Origin: Microbacter margulisiae
GTDB taxonomy: Bacteria; Bacteroidota; Bacteroidia; Bacteroidales; Paludibacteraceae
NCBI RefSeq assembly: GCF_014192515.1
Contig: NZ_JACHYB010000002.1
Location: 806,001-870,000 of the forward strand
Direction: 5' to 3'
Length of the DNA stretch: 64,000 nucleotides
Shown here one piece after another: positions 18,474-27,638 of the stretch. Numbering within the stretch: the first letter of the stretch is position 1; the number at the start of each line of letters is the position of its first letter. A model generated the notes under the pieces. It was given only the letters and a program-made list of their open reading frames with translations. It did no database searches and was not told where the DNA came from. The position numbers were made by a program, and so were the translations under genes.

Positions 18474-19928
18474 TCAAAACCCCAACTCCATATACCGTCC
18501 CACGCAATCAGGAATTTCTTCGCGGTGATGTGTCACATAAATCAATGTCTTGTCGGGTTGCGATGCATAGGTTTCGACAATGTGACGGCATAGGGCTTTC
18601 TTCCGGTCATCCAATCCATGAAAAGGTTCATCCAGAATCAATAAAGCAGGATTCTTCACCAATGCCCGTGCAAACAGCACCAGTCGCTGTTCCCCCGAAG
18701 ATATTTTCAGAAACATTCGATCTTTTAGATGCTCACTCTCCAGCAACTTTAGCCATTGTTCCGCCTGCTGCATTTGCTGCTCGCTGCATTTGCGGTAAAG
18801 CCCTATGCTGTCAAAAAATCCGGAAGCCACCACCGCCAGGCATGACACATTCTCCCGGTAATAGAGATGCATCTCCGACGAAGTAAACCCGATGCGCGCC
18901 TTGATTTCCCAGATAGACTCTCCGGTGCCCCGCAAACGGTCAAAGAGTGTCAGTTGTTTAGAATAGGCCTGTGGATTATCGGCAAAAATATAACTCAGCA
19001 GTGTCGATTTCCCCGCTCCGTTAGGGCCTGCCAGCGCCCATTTCTCCCCTTTCAGGATGGTCCAGTTCACATCCTTCCGGATAACCTTAGTCCCATACTC
19101 GATATTCACATGCTCCATCTTTACAGCAATGGCATAATCCTCTGTGGATACAACCGAATGTCCGAACAATGAGCCGTCAACAGAAGTATCAAACAAATAA
19201 GCCGGAACATCAGTATGTAGCTCACAAAACTGACCGACAGGCATTTGATTTACAATAGCACAATGCGACATTTGTAAAACATGCGTCACACACGAAGGCA
19301 TCTCACGCTGTGAGGCACACAGGAAAATCAGAGGCATGCCATGACGATGAAGACCTGTAAACAAATCATCCAGCAGTGCACGCGACGTAGCATCAAGCCC
19401 GATGAACGGATTATCAAAAATCACCAGACGCGGATTGCCTGTCATTACTTTTGCAATCAGCAATTTTCGCAACTCTCCGCTCGATAGTTGAATCAGGCGC
19501 TTATCCAGTAAATGTTCTATTTGCAACGCTTCAGCCACCATGCTTTCACGTTCTTCCTCAGCCAATATATCTCTTACCAGAGGAGAATCATCCGTCTCAG
19601 TCTGATGGTAACGCTGTTGGTAGTACAGCGTACGGTAATCTGCCAAAGAATAGGCTGCATGAAAACCTACCAAACGGACATGTTCCCAGGGATGAAATGG
19701 CTTGTCGGGAAATTGCAAATGGACAGCCTCTGCAAAAGAATACGTAATTTCGCCATGCTGTAATGCACATTTCCCGGCAATCATCCCAGCCAGTAATGAT
19801 TTTCCACTCCCGTTGCCACCCGTCAGTGCCCATACCTCGCCCTCCTGCATCTGCCAGTTTGCCGGATCAACAAAAGGATTATCCATCATGCGGGGCATGG
19901 CTTCCGAAAGCGAAAGAAAAGATTTCAT
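18474..19928 (-). CDS. tandem-domain ABC ATPase (ModF/PhrA-like)
   Basis: 484 residues, two ABC modules and no membrane part. First: Walker A GGNGSGKSLLAG, signature LSSGELRKLLIAK, Walker B LVIFDNPFIGLD (Asn where Glu is usual, so this site may be weak). Second: GPNGAGKSTLLSY, ISSGEQRLVLFARAL, LLILDEPFHGLD. The pattern fits the ModF group of cytosolic double ATPases whose function is uncertain; a matching permease is not nearby. A 59-bp identical fragment of its 3' region occurs at 17614-17672. Confidence 0.88.
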   Translation of the reverse strand: MKSFLSLSEAMPRMMDNPFVDPANWQMQEGEVWALTGGNGSGKSLLAGMIAGKCALQHGEITYSFAEAVHLQFPDKPFHPWEHVRLVGFHAAYSLADYRTLYYQQRYHQTETDDSPLVRDILAEEERESMVAEALQIEHLLDKRLIQLSSGELRKLLIAKVMTGNPRLVIFDNPFIGLDATSRALLDDLFTGLHRHGMPLIFLCASQREMPSCVTHVLQMSHCAIVNQMPVGQFCELHTDVPAYLFDTSVDGSLFGHSVVSTEDYAIAVKMEHVNIEYGTKVIRKDVNWTILKGEKWALAGPNGAGKSTLLSYIFADNPQAYSKQLTLFDRLRGTGESIWEIKARIGFTSSEMHLYYRENVSCLAVVASGFFDSIGLYRKCSEQQMQQAEQWLKLLESEHLKDRMFLKISSGEQRLVLFARALVKNPALLILDEPFHGLDDRKKALCRHIVETYASQPDKTLIYVTHHREEIPDCVGRYMELGF

Positions 19929-20741
19929 ACGTTTATTTTTATTTTTACCCGTAGGATGTGAAACTGGTTAAAGCCATTATCTCATTGGGCGTGAGTCATT
20001 TTATGTTCCCTTTCATGTGTTTATAATTGATTTTTAAAGGTCACATGGAACTCGCACATAAACATTACCTTGTGTGTCAAAGTTTTTCTGTCGTGCTCGT
20101 TTCATATAATAAGGGAATAAGGTTTTGTTTATTGTTTAATAGTCCATTTTCCGTGATAACTAAGATTAATGCCGTATTCAAAATAAGATTTTAATCACAT
20201 CATCAGTTATTGATTTCTTGCAGCGTTTATGGCTTCATAGCGATATACAGCCGTTTTTTTTTAACTCCATTTCTGACAACCTGAATCAGGTAACCATTGT
20301 GGAATTTTATTTTACTGGTCGCCCTGGTAAACAACAGGACCAGAATGCACATACAAATTATTTATAAGGAACTGTTTATAAAAACAGGAAAGCTGCAAAT
20401 TTACACGTTTCATCTCGCATTGGCAGTTATACATTCAAAAAATCATAAAATGAAGTGAAAAGAATTGTTTGAGCAAAGCCACAAAAGTGTACTTAATAGT
20501 TGTGTCCGATTTCTGTTACTCATCAATCATTGAGTCATTTCAGTCGCTAACCGGGAATAGGAACGAATACGGCTTAATCAAAGATATATCTTGTTTGTAA
20601 CCCCGGATTATGCTCAAACTTTCACTTTGAATAGGTTTCAGGCAACCTTTACCGTATCTCTGTCGTATCTCTAAGTTATTAATAACTGATTATCAATATA
20701 AATACAACACATATATAGCTGATATATTACTCCTTTTTAAA

Positions 20742-20800
20742 GATATGCTATATATATACTATATATAAGCTATATATATGCTACATATATACTATATCTA
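20742..20800. repeat. AT-rich short-period repeat tract
   Basis: A run of units such as GCTATATATATA, CTATATATAA, GCTATATATAT, GCTACATATATA and CTATATCT, period about 10-12 bp. The spacing is near one DNA helical turn, which would make the tract easily melted or bent. A comparable tract occurs at 56476-56585. Confidence 0.6.
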
Positions 20801-20932
20801 AATTAGAGGTGGCCTGGAGATACGGAGAAGCCCCCTGTAAAGTGGCGGCTCTAAACATAACGATTATCTGCATCCTTCCCGAAAGACTGATTAAAATTGC
20901 ATCCTCATGTAACGTTCTTACGAAAAGCGACC

Positions 20933-20940
20933 TAACTTTG
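20933..20940 (+). promoter_or_regulatory. -7 box upstream of the MFS transporter gene
   Basis: TAACTTTG fits TAnnTTTG and lies 26 bases before the ATG at 20967. No clear -33 element at the standard distance. Confidence 0.5.
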
Positions 20941-20966
20941 CATTTGTATTTTTAGAATAAAAAATA

Positions 20967-22136
20967 ATGGACAAAACACTTTGGAACAGAGACTTTATCC
21001 TACTAACCCTTTCCAATTTTTTATTGTGCATCACCTATTATGCGCTTATTTCTACCCTTCCCATCTATTTAGCCGTCAATCTTCACGCTGACAACAGCGC
21101 CATCGGTATTGTGCTGGCCGTCTATACCATTGCATCGGTTTTGGTAAGACCCTTCTCAGGTTTCGCTCTCGATAAGTTTGGCCGTAAAATGATTTTCCTT
21201 GCGGCATTAATTCTCTACACTGCTGTTTTTGTCGGTTATATAGTGGCGATATCTATTGCCTTTATCACACTACTGCGTTTTATGCAAGGTCTGGGATGGG
21301 GCGTAGCTACTATCTCGGGAGCTACTATGGCCGTCGATATCATGCCAGCCAACAAACGGGGCGAGGGCATCGGGTTTTATTCCCTTTCCACCACATTGGG
21401 CATGTCAGTCGGGCCAATCATAGGATTGTTTATAGCACGCCAGTGGGATTACATGGCCATGTTCTGGGGTTTGTTGTTGATCAGTTCCCTGGGTGCACTC
21501 AGCGGCTATCTGGTCAAAATACCCAGAAACGCCACTCCTGCCATAGCCAACCTGAATCTCAATCTGCATAATCTTTTTGAACCCAAAGCCTTGTCGTCGT
21601 CATTCAACCTGCTGATAGTCATGATGGCCTATGGAGGGTTGCTGTCATTTGTAGCGCTCTACGGACGAGAAGTCGGAGTACAAAATACCTCCCTCTTCTT
21701 TTTGATTTTTGCCATAGGAATTGCTATTTCGCGGATCACTGTAGGAAAAGTTTTCGACAAACATGGACCAGCCCGTATCCTGACATTATGCCTGATTCTG
21801 GATATCTTCGGATTTGCCATGCTCGCATTGCTTAAAACTCCAATGGGTTATTTTGCCTCAGCCATGATTATCGGATTCGGGAACGGGGTGGTTTTCCCTG
21901 TATTTCAGACCATGGTGAATAATCTGGCAGAACCTTCTCACCGGGGGGCTGCTAATTCCACGCTTTACACGGCGTTGGATCTGGGTATGGGTAGTGGGAT
22001 GGTAGCGGTCGGTATTATCTCGGAACACACGTCTCTTTCTATTTCATTCCTTATCTGTGCCCTGCTATGCATCGCAGGGTTGGTACTGTTTCGCCGCTAT
22101 GTTCTGGGCTATTATCTGAAACATGTACGTTTTTAG
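20967..22136 (+). CDS. major facilitator superfamily transporter
   Basis: 389 residues with about twelve hydrophobic segments. The MFS loop 2-3 motif appears as GFALDKFGRKMIF and a second-half echo as GKVFDKHGPARIL. The N-terminal half shows QGLGWGVATISGATMAVDIMP read in parts, as in drug/sugar efflux type carriers (DHA1-like). Substrate not predictable. It stands alone after the long intergenic region, with its own promoter. Confidence 0.9.
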   Translation: MDKTLWNRDFILLTLSNFLLCITYYALISTLPIYLAVNLHADNSAIGIVLAVYTIASVLVRPFSGFALDKFGRKMIFLAALILYTAVFVGYIVAISIAFITLLRFMQGLGWGVATISGATMAVDIMPANKRGEGIGFYSLSTTLGMSVGPIIGLFIARQWDYMAMFWGLLLISSLGALSGYLVKIPRNATPAIANLNLNLHNLFEPKALSSSFNLLIVMMAYGGLLSFVALYGREVGVQNTSLFFLIFAIGIAISRITVGKVFDKHGPARILTLCLILDIFGFAMLALLKTPMGYFASAMIIGFGNGVVFPVFQTMVNNLAEPSHRGAANSTLYTALDLGMGSGMVAVGIISEHTSLSISFLICALLCIAGLVLFRRYVLGYYLKHVRF

Positions 22137-22372
22137 ACTTATCTCCACGCCAAAAAAGCTATATTTCAAAGATATTCTCAGTAAACCACGAAGAACTGCT
22201 GCAACTTAACCTATGCCTCAACTCATCCAGGACGGGCCATCAAAACATATCAGCACTACAGCAAAAAACGCTTCCCGAAGATTACACAAACATCAGTAGC
22301 AATAAGCTTTTCTGTAGATCACAAGTTTGAAAAAAATCATATAAAAACGAACCTGATTTCGCAAACAATCCT

Positions 22373-22380
22373 TATCTTTG
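22373..22380 (+). promoter_or_regulatory. -7 box upstream of the glycosyltransferase gene at 22432
   Basis: TATCTTTG fits TAnnTTTG. A possible TTG start at 22378 overlaps this box and so cannot be used by a transcript starting from it; the ATG at 22432 is therefore preferred. Confidence 0.5.
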
Positions 22381-22431
22381 TCCATAACAAAACATAAAAA
22401 CGGAGTTACTTACCCTTCATTGCTTAACTGT

Positions 22432-23418
22432 ATGTTTTCCGTCATTATCCCCCTCTATAACAAAGCCGCTTATATTGAAAAAGCGTTGAAATCGGTTCTA
22501 AATCAATCGTTTCATGAATTTGAAGTCATTATCGTAAATGATGGTTCTACTGATAACGGCGTACATATCGTGGAATATTTTTTACGCTCACAGCAGCAGG
22601 AAGGGAATATTTCGGTTAAAGAACATGTCCGCATTATCAATCAGCAGAACAAGGGTGTAGCCATAGCCCGTAACAACGGTGTTAATGCAGCCAAATACGA
22701 ATATATAGCCTTTCTGGATGCCGATGACTGGTGGCACAAGCATTACCTTGCCGAGATGAAACAACTCATCGACAAATATCCGGATGCAGCGCTTTATGGG
22801 TCTTCCTATTATCAGGTAAAACACGAACAGCGGGTAAAAGCGGAAATTGGAGTAAATCCCGATTTCAAAATGGGATACATTGACTATTGCAAAGTGTATG
22901 CCAAAACCCTGTGTATGCCGGTATGGACCAGCGCAGCCATCATCCGCAAACCGATTTTTCAGGAAGAAAAAGGATTTAAACCGAGATTAAAATTGGGAGA
23001 AGATTTCGATCTGTGGATCCGTGTGGCCCTGAATCATAAAGTAGCTCTTCTGAACAAACCGTTAGCTTTTTACAATCATGATGTTGACATCAAAACCCGT
23101 GGTGTCAGAAATACAGATCTTTATCAGCCTGAAGAGCATTATATTTTCAACTTAGGATATCTGGAATCAAAAGAACGCAACAATGCAGCGCTAAAAACTC
23201 TGCTGGACGCGTTGCGGGTGTATGTCCTGCTACCCTATTATCTTAACAAACCAACACGGGAAGCTGCTTTATACGAACTGGACAAAGTGGCATGGGAACA
23301 ACAACCCCTGAAGGAACGCATACGCTACCGGAGTCCAATCGGATTACTCCGGCTCCATAGCCAACTTATGCAGATTGGTTCCAGGGCAAAGCAGTTTGTC
23401 AAACACGGAACAAAATAA
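22432..23418 (+). CDS. family 2 glycosyltransferase
   Basis: 328 residues from ATG 22432 (MFSVIIPLYNKAAY). Motifs: VIIVNDGSTDNG, NNGVNAAKYEYIAF, metal site LDADDWW, and KLGEDFDLWIRVA as later acidic block. It is followed two bases on by another glycosyltransferase gene, making a small separate glycan operon. Confidence 0.92.
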   Translation: MFSVIIPLYNKAAYIEKALKSVLNQSFHEFEVIIVNDGSTDNGVHIVEYFLRSQQQEGNISVKEHVRIINQQNKGVAIARNNGVNAAKYEYIAFLDADDWWHKHYLAEMKQLIDKYPDAALYGSSYYQVKHEQRVKAEIGVNPDFKMGYIDYCKVYAKTLCMPVWTSAAIIRKPIFQEEKGFKPRLKLGEDFDLWIRVALNHKVALLNKPLAFYNHDVDIKTRGVRNTDLYQPEEHYIFNLGYLESKERNNAALKTLLDALRVYVLLPYYLNKPTREAALYELDKVAWEQQPLKERIRYRSPIGLLRLHSQLMQIGSRAKQFVKHGTK

Positions 23419-23420
23419 AC

Positions 23421-24530
23421 ATGAAGGTTGCCTATATGCTTGGTTCGCTCAATCGTGGCGGAACGGAAATGCTCCTGCTTGATTGTTTTCGGAACAAGGC
23501 ACAATCGTCATTCGATTTCATAGGCATCTACCGGAAAGAGGGGCAACTATCCAACGATTTTCAGGCATCCCAAGTCCCATTATTCAAACTTCGGCCAAAG
23601 TATCCGCTGGATGCAGGATATTTTCTTCGTTTGCGAAACCTGATTCACAGCCAACACATCACTGTCCTTCATGCACAACAGCCCTTGGATGCTATTTTTG
23701 CCCGAATCGCAACCCTTTTTATGCATGTTCGTGTAGTGCTTACGCTACATGGCTACGATGCCGGATTCAACACGACAGATCGGGTCATTCTTCGGCAGGC
23801 AATGCATTGGACGGATATGATCTTATGTGTAAGCAATACCCAAAAGGCATATTATCAAAAACGATATTCGCTCGCAGCAACTAAAATCCAAACATTGTAC
23901 AATGGCATCTCCTTTGAAAAGCTTGATCGTGCAAAAATAAACAATATCCGGGACGAATTACATTTTCCAAAGGATGTCTTGCTGCTGGGCAGTGTGGGCA
24001 ATTTTGTACCAGGTAGAGACCAGATGACACTTTGCCGGTTTCTGAAACGACTTCATGATGCAAAAGTTGATTTCCGGTTTCTGTTTGTTGGGGCCAAAAG
24101 CAAAACAGAACCCAAACGCTTTGAGGAATGCATGCAATTTTGTAATGAACATCACCTCAGCTCCAATGTGTTTTTTCTGGGTTCACGCGAAGATGTCCCG
24201 TCCATCCTGAAACAACTGGATGCTTTCCTTTATGCCAGCGACCACGACACTTTCGGCATTGCCGTGATTGAAGCTATGGCAAGTGCAATATCCGTATTCG
24301 TCAATGACTGGGAGGTGATGAGGGAAATCACAAACGAAGGAACCTATGCCAACTTGTATCCGACAAAACAGGACGAAGCATTGTTCCATCAATTTGTGGC
24401 ATTCCTTTCCAAGCGCGAACTCTACCAGATAAAAGCCACACAAGCTGCGGCCTGGGTGCAACAACAATATAGCATTCACTCTTATCTTACAAAGTTGAAT
24501 GAAATATACCAGAACATCTACTTCGAATAA
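23421..24530 (+). CDS. GT-B glycosyltransferase, family 4
   Basis: 369 residues. N-terminal LGSLNRGGTEMLLLD and VLHAQQPLDAIFARIA, central LYNGISFEKL and LGSVGNFVPGRDQMTLCRF split over the hinge, and C-terminal donor-site LDAFLYASDHDTFGIAVIEAMA with its E-x7-E-like acid pair. Retaining GT4 enzymes transfer hexoses from nucleotide sugars. The gene converges on relA with 29 bases between. Confidence 0.92.
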   Translation: MKVAYMLGSLNRGGTEMLLLDCFRNKAQSSFDFIGIYRKEGQLSNDFQASQVPLFKLRPKYPLDAGYFLRLRNLIHSQHITVLHAQQPLDAIFARIATLFMHVRVVLTLHGYDAGFNTTDRVILRQAMHWTDMILCVSNTQKAYYQKRYSLAATKIQTLYNGISFEKLDRAKINNIRDELHFPKDVLLLGSVGNFVPGRDQMTLCRFLKRLHDAKVDFRFLFVGAKSKTEPKRFEECMQFCNEHHLSSNVFFLGSREDVPSILKQLDAFLYASDHDTFGIAVIEAMASAISVFVNDWEVMREITNEGTYANLYPTKQDEALFHQFVAFLSKRELYQIKATQAAAWVQQQYSIHSYLTKLNEIYQNIYFE

Positions 24531-24559
24531 TTGTCGGGCATAAAATAAAGAAAACTGAT

Positions 24560-26770
24560 TTACAGCCGGGTTACCCGCACCACCCCTTTCACCATCTCCA
24601 GTTTTTTGATTAAAGACGATAATTGTGCCACATCGCTTACCATCACCGAGATGGTTCCTTCAAAAAAAGTTTCGTGAGAATTAACCGTAATGGAACGCAT
24701 TTGTACGTTTTTCTCCTTGGATAAAACAGAGGTCACATTATTGACAATACCGATATCATCATTGCCAATAATCTGAAGGGTAGCCATATCAACCTTGCCC
24801 GATTTGCCAGTCCATTTCACATCAATAATGCGGTAACCAAAGCGTTCTTTAAGTTGTTGTGCATTGGGACAGCTCGTCCGGTGAATCTTGATACCTCCTG
24901 AAACAGAGACAAAGCCAAACACCTCATCACCATAGATTGGATTGCAACACTTGGCAAAAGAATATTGTACGTTTTTGACGTCATTACCGATGACCAGGAC
25001 ATCATTCTCCGTAGTGATCTTCTCCAGATCTGTCTGCTTAGTGAAATGTTCCACACTACGTAATGCGGTGGTATCCGTTTCATCATTACCATGTTTCGCC
25101 ATTTCCTGCAGCTCGTCACAAAGCTCAATCACATCCAATTGTCCAAACGAGATCGCCTGATAAAACTCGGAAATAAATTTAAAGCCATGTTTCCGCGAAA
25201 GACCTGTCATCTGCGACTCATCAAACTCCACTTTCCGGTTTTTCATCCGGCGCATCAATGCTTCACGACCAAGATCTGCATCTTTGTTTTCCTGCTCCTT
25301 GATTGACTGCTTGATCTTAGCACGCGCTTTAGAAGTAACTGCGATGTTAAGCCAGTCTCGTTTTGGAGTCTGGCTTGGTGAAGTCAGAATTTCAACCTGG
25401 TCGCCATTGCGCAAAATATAACGAATAGGAACATTCCGCCCGCTCACTTTAGCTCCCACGTAGTGGCTTCCCACGCTGGTATGGATGGCAAAAGCAAAAT
25501 CAAGCACGGTAGATCCTTTTTTCAGCTTAAACAAATCTCCGTTGGGGGTAAAGACAAAAACATCGTCATCGTAGAGGTTCAGCTTGAATGTATCCACGGC
25601 TTCGGTAGCATTCAAATCAGGATTCTCAAGAATGTTCCGTATGTTTTTCAGCCATTGGTCCATACTATCGGATTCGCTTTTGATCCCTTTGTATTTCCAG
25701 TGGGCAGCCACCCCTTTCTCTGCAATCTCATCCATACGGTGGGTTCTGATTTGCACCTCCACCCATTTGCCCTGCGGCCCCATTACCGTAATATGCAGTG
25801 ACTCATAACCATTTGATTTGGGAATAGAAAGCCAGTCACGCAATCTTTTTGGATTGGGCGTATACATATCAGTTATGATGGAATAAACCTGCCAGCAAGA
25901 TGATTTTTCAGCTTCTACCGGTGTATCCAGAATAATTCGGATGGCGAATAAGTCATAAATGGATTCAAATGAAGTGTTTTGTTTCTTCATTTTGTTCCAA
26001 ATGGAATGAATGGATTTGGTGCGTCCCTTGATTTCAAAATCAAAACCTGCCTGTTCGATCCTTTTTTTCACAGGCTCAATAAATGCCTGAATATATGCAT
26101 CACGCGACCGCTTTGTCTCATTAAGTTTTCTGGCAATATCATGATAAACCTGCGGCTGTTCATATTTCAGCGACAAATCCTCCATTTCCGTTTTTATGGC
26201 ATACAAACCCAGACGGTGAGCCAGTGGTGCATAGAGATGCGTCACTTCGTAAACCACTTTAGGCCGGAGTTCTTCATCCAACAATTTCAGATTACGCATC
26301 GTATCCAGACGATCGGCAATCATAATCAGGATGACCCGAAGATCTTCGGCAAAAGTGAGCAACAACTGCCTGAAATTTTCGCTATCAATGGAAATATTCC
26401 GTTCATACAAATCATGTGCCCGGTAAAGACCCTGAACAATGACAGCTACCGAATCCCCAAACTGCTTCTCGATAGATTCAACCGTCTCGGTGCCATCCAG
26501 TAATCCATCATACAAAATCGTTCCCAAAATGGAAGAACGACCTAGCATGAATTCGTTTACCAACAACTGAATAATACGCAAATTGCGTATCAATAAGCGG
26601 AACGAATCCTCCGATGGATTTTGTGTGAAAGAACGGGTAACCCAGTCTCGCAGCGTCTTTAGTTCATGTGGTTTAAGTTTTACTCCAACCACATGCAATG
26701 CAGCACGATACTGACTTATCATTTCTTGCCGTTCCGATTCGGATAATTGCCAATCAGGTGCCATACGCAT
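24560..26770 (-). CDS. relA: RelA/SpoT-family (p)ppGpp synthetase with degenerate hydrolase domain
   Basis: 736 residues from ATG 26770 (another ATG at 26764; longer starts are hydrophobic and unlike the family). Domains in order: HD-like region, synthetase (GRTKSIHSIWNKM, YDLFAIRII, GYESLHITV, VEVQIRTHRMDEIAEKG), TGS (VFVFTPNGDLFKL), zinc-finger/CC region (FAKCCNPIYGDEV) and a C-terminal ACT. The HD motif that should read HDxxED is YDGLLD, and the earlier metal His is also replaced, while the later Asp (ADRLDTM) remains. So ppGpp synthesis is expected and hydrolysis is not; a second SpoT-type enzyme must exist elsewhere. Confidence 0.93.
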   Translation of the reverse strand: MRMAPDWQLSESERQEMISQYRAALHVVGVKLKPHELKTLRDWVTRSFTQNPSEDSFRLLIRNLRIIQLLVNEFMLGRSSILGTILYDGLLDGTETVESIEKQFGDSVAVIVQGLYRAHDLYERNISIDSENFRQLLLTFAEDLRVILIMIADRLDTMRNLKLLDEELRPKVVYEVTHLYAPLAHRLGLYAIKTEMEDLSLKYEQPQVYHDIARKLNETKRSRDAYIQAFIEPVKKRIEQAGFDFEIKGRTKSIHSIWNKMKKQNTSFESIYDLFAIRIILDTPVEAEKSSCWQVYSIITDMYTPNPKRLRDWLSIPKSNGYESLHITVMGPQGKWVEVQIRTHRMDEIAEKGVAAHWKYKGIKSESDSMDQWLKNIRNILENPDLNATEAVDTFKLNLYDDDVFVFTPNGDLFKLKKGSTVLDFAFAIHTSVGSHYVGAKVSGRNVPIRYILRNGDQVEILTSPSQTPKRDWLNIAVTSKARAKIKQSIKEQENKDADLGREALMRRMKNRKVEFDESQMTGLSRKHGFKFISEFYQAISFGQLDVIELCDELQEMAKHGNDETDTTALRSVEHFTKQTDLEKITTENDVLVIGNDVKNVQYSFAKCCNPIYGDEVFGFVSVSGGIKIHRTSCPNAQQLKERFGYRIIDVKWTGKSGKVDMATLQIIGNDDIGIVNNVTSVLSKEKNVQMRSITVNSHETFFEGTISVMVSDVAQLSSLIKKLEMVKGVVRVTRL

Positions 26771-26827
26771 GATAAAAAAGAATGTAAAAACTATGACTCT
26801 ACATACCAACAAAAAAAACAGGTTCCG

Positions 26828-27592
26828 TTAGCCTTCCCGATGATACACATAAGTGTTTGCCTGTCTAACAGGAGTTAGCAAAATATCATTGATATTGACA
26901 TGAGGAGGACGTGTAACAATGAACTCCACAGCATCGGCAATATCTTCCGCATTCAAAGGTACAATACCTTTATAAACAGCATCTGCTTTTTCCTGATCGC
27001 CATGATAACGCACCAGGGAAAATTCCGTTTCGGCAGCTCCGGGAGAAATAGAACTTACTTTAATATTTTCTTTCAGCAAATCAATGCGCATCCCTTTGGT
27101 AATCGCATTAACGGCATGTTTGGTGGCGCAATAGACATTCCCAGAAGGATAAACCTCGACACCTGCTATGGAAGAAATATTAATGACATGTCCTGATTTT
27201 CTTTTCACCATAAGTGGAATCACAAACCGGCTTATATAGAGCAATCCTTTTACATTGGTGTCTATCATTCGTTCCCAATCGTCAATGTCGCCATCCTGCA
27301 CAGGTGTTGCCCCGGCAGCCAGTCCGGCATTATTAATGAGTAAATCAATTTGTTTCCAGCGTTCAGGCAATGATTCTACAGTTTGCCGGCATACTTCACG
27401 ATCGCGAACATCAAAACACAATGGTAGCACTTCTACTCCATAATGCGAACGAATATCGGCAGCCTCAGTTTCCAGACGCTCCCGACGGCGTCCTGTAATA
27501 ATAAGGTTACACCCTAAAGAAGCCAGCCGATTGGCAATAGCCAAACCAAAACCGGAAGTTGTTCCGGTAATAAAAGCCGTTTTTGTACTCAT
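26828..27592 (-). CDS. short-chain dehydrogenase/reductase (YdfG-like)
   Basis: 254 residues. Cofactor loop TGTTSGFGLAIA, an Arg-rich stretch TGRRRERLE favouring NADPH, LINNAGLAAG, catalytic Ser in ISSIAG and YCATK (Tyr and Lys). Overall resemblance is to the YdfG type, which oxidises serine, threonine and 3-hydroxy acids. It lies 57 bases upstream of relA on the same strand. Confidence 0.9.
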   Translation of the reverse strand: MSTKTAFITGTTSGFGLAIANRLASLGCNLIITGRRRERLETEAADIRSHYGVEVLPLCFDVRDREVCRQTVESLPERWKQIDLLINNAGLAAGATPVQDGDIDDWERMIDTNVKGLLYISRFVIPLMVKRKSGHVINISSIAGVEVYPSGNVYCATKHAVNAITKGMRIDLLKENIKVSSISPGAAETEFSLVRYHGDQEKADAVYKGIVPLNAEDIADAVEFIVTRPPHVNINDILLTPVRQANTYVYHREG

Positions 27593-27638
27593 AAGTTTCT
27601 ATATTTGATTATACTAAACATCATAAAATCAAGAAAAA

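Larger units (their letters stand above)
19929..20966. other. 1-kb intergenic region without a convincing gene
   Basis: Between divergent genes. No open frame of note with codon or family signal was found on either strand. It contains an AT-rich alternating repeat tract at 20742-20800 and the MFS promoter box near its right end. Bases 20833-20855 can pair weakly (AGCCCCC / TGGCGGCT), but I cannot assign an RNA. Confidence 0.5.

Noticed and set aside
22067..22330. 87-codon frame overlapping the end of the MFS gene
   Set aside because: Most of it lies in another frame of the transporter gene, and the remainder has no family signal or promoter.
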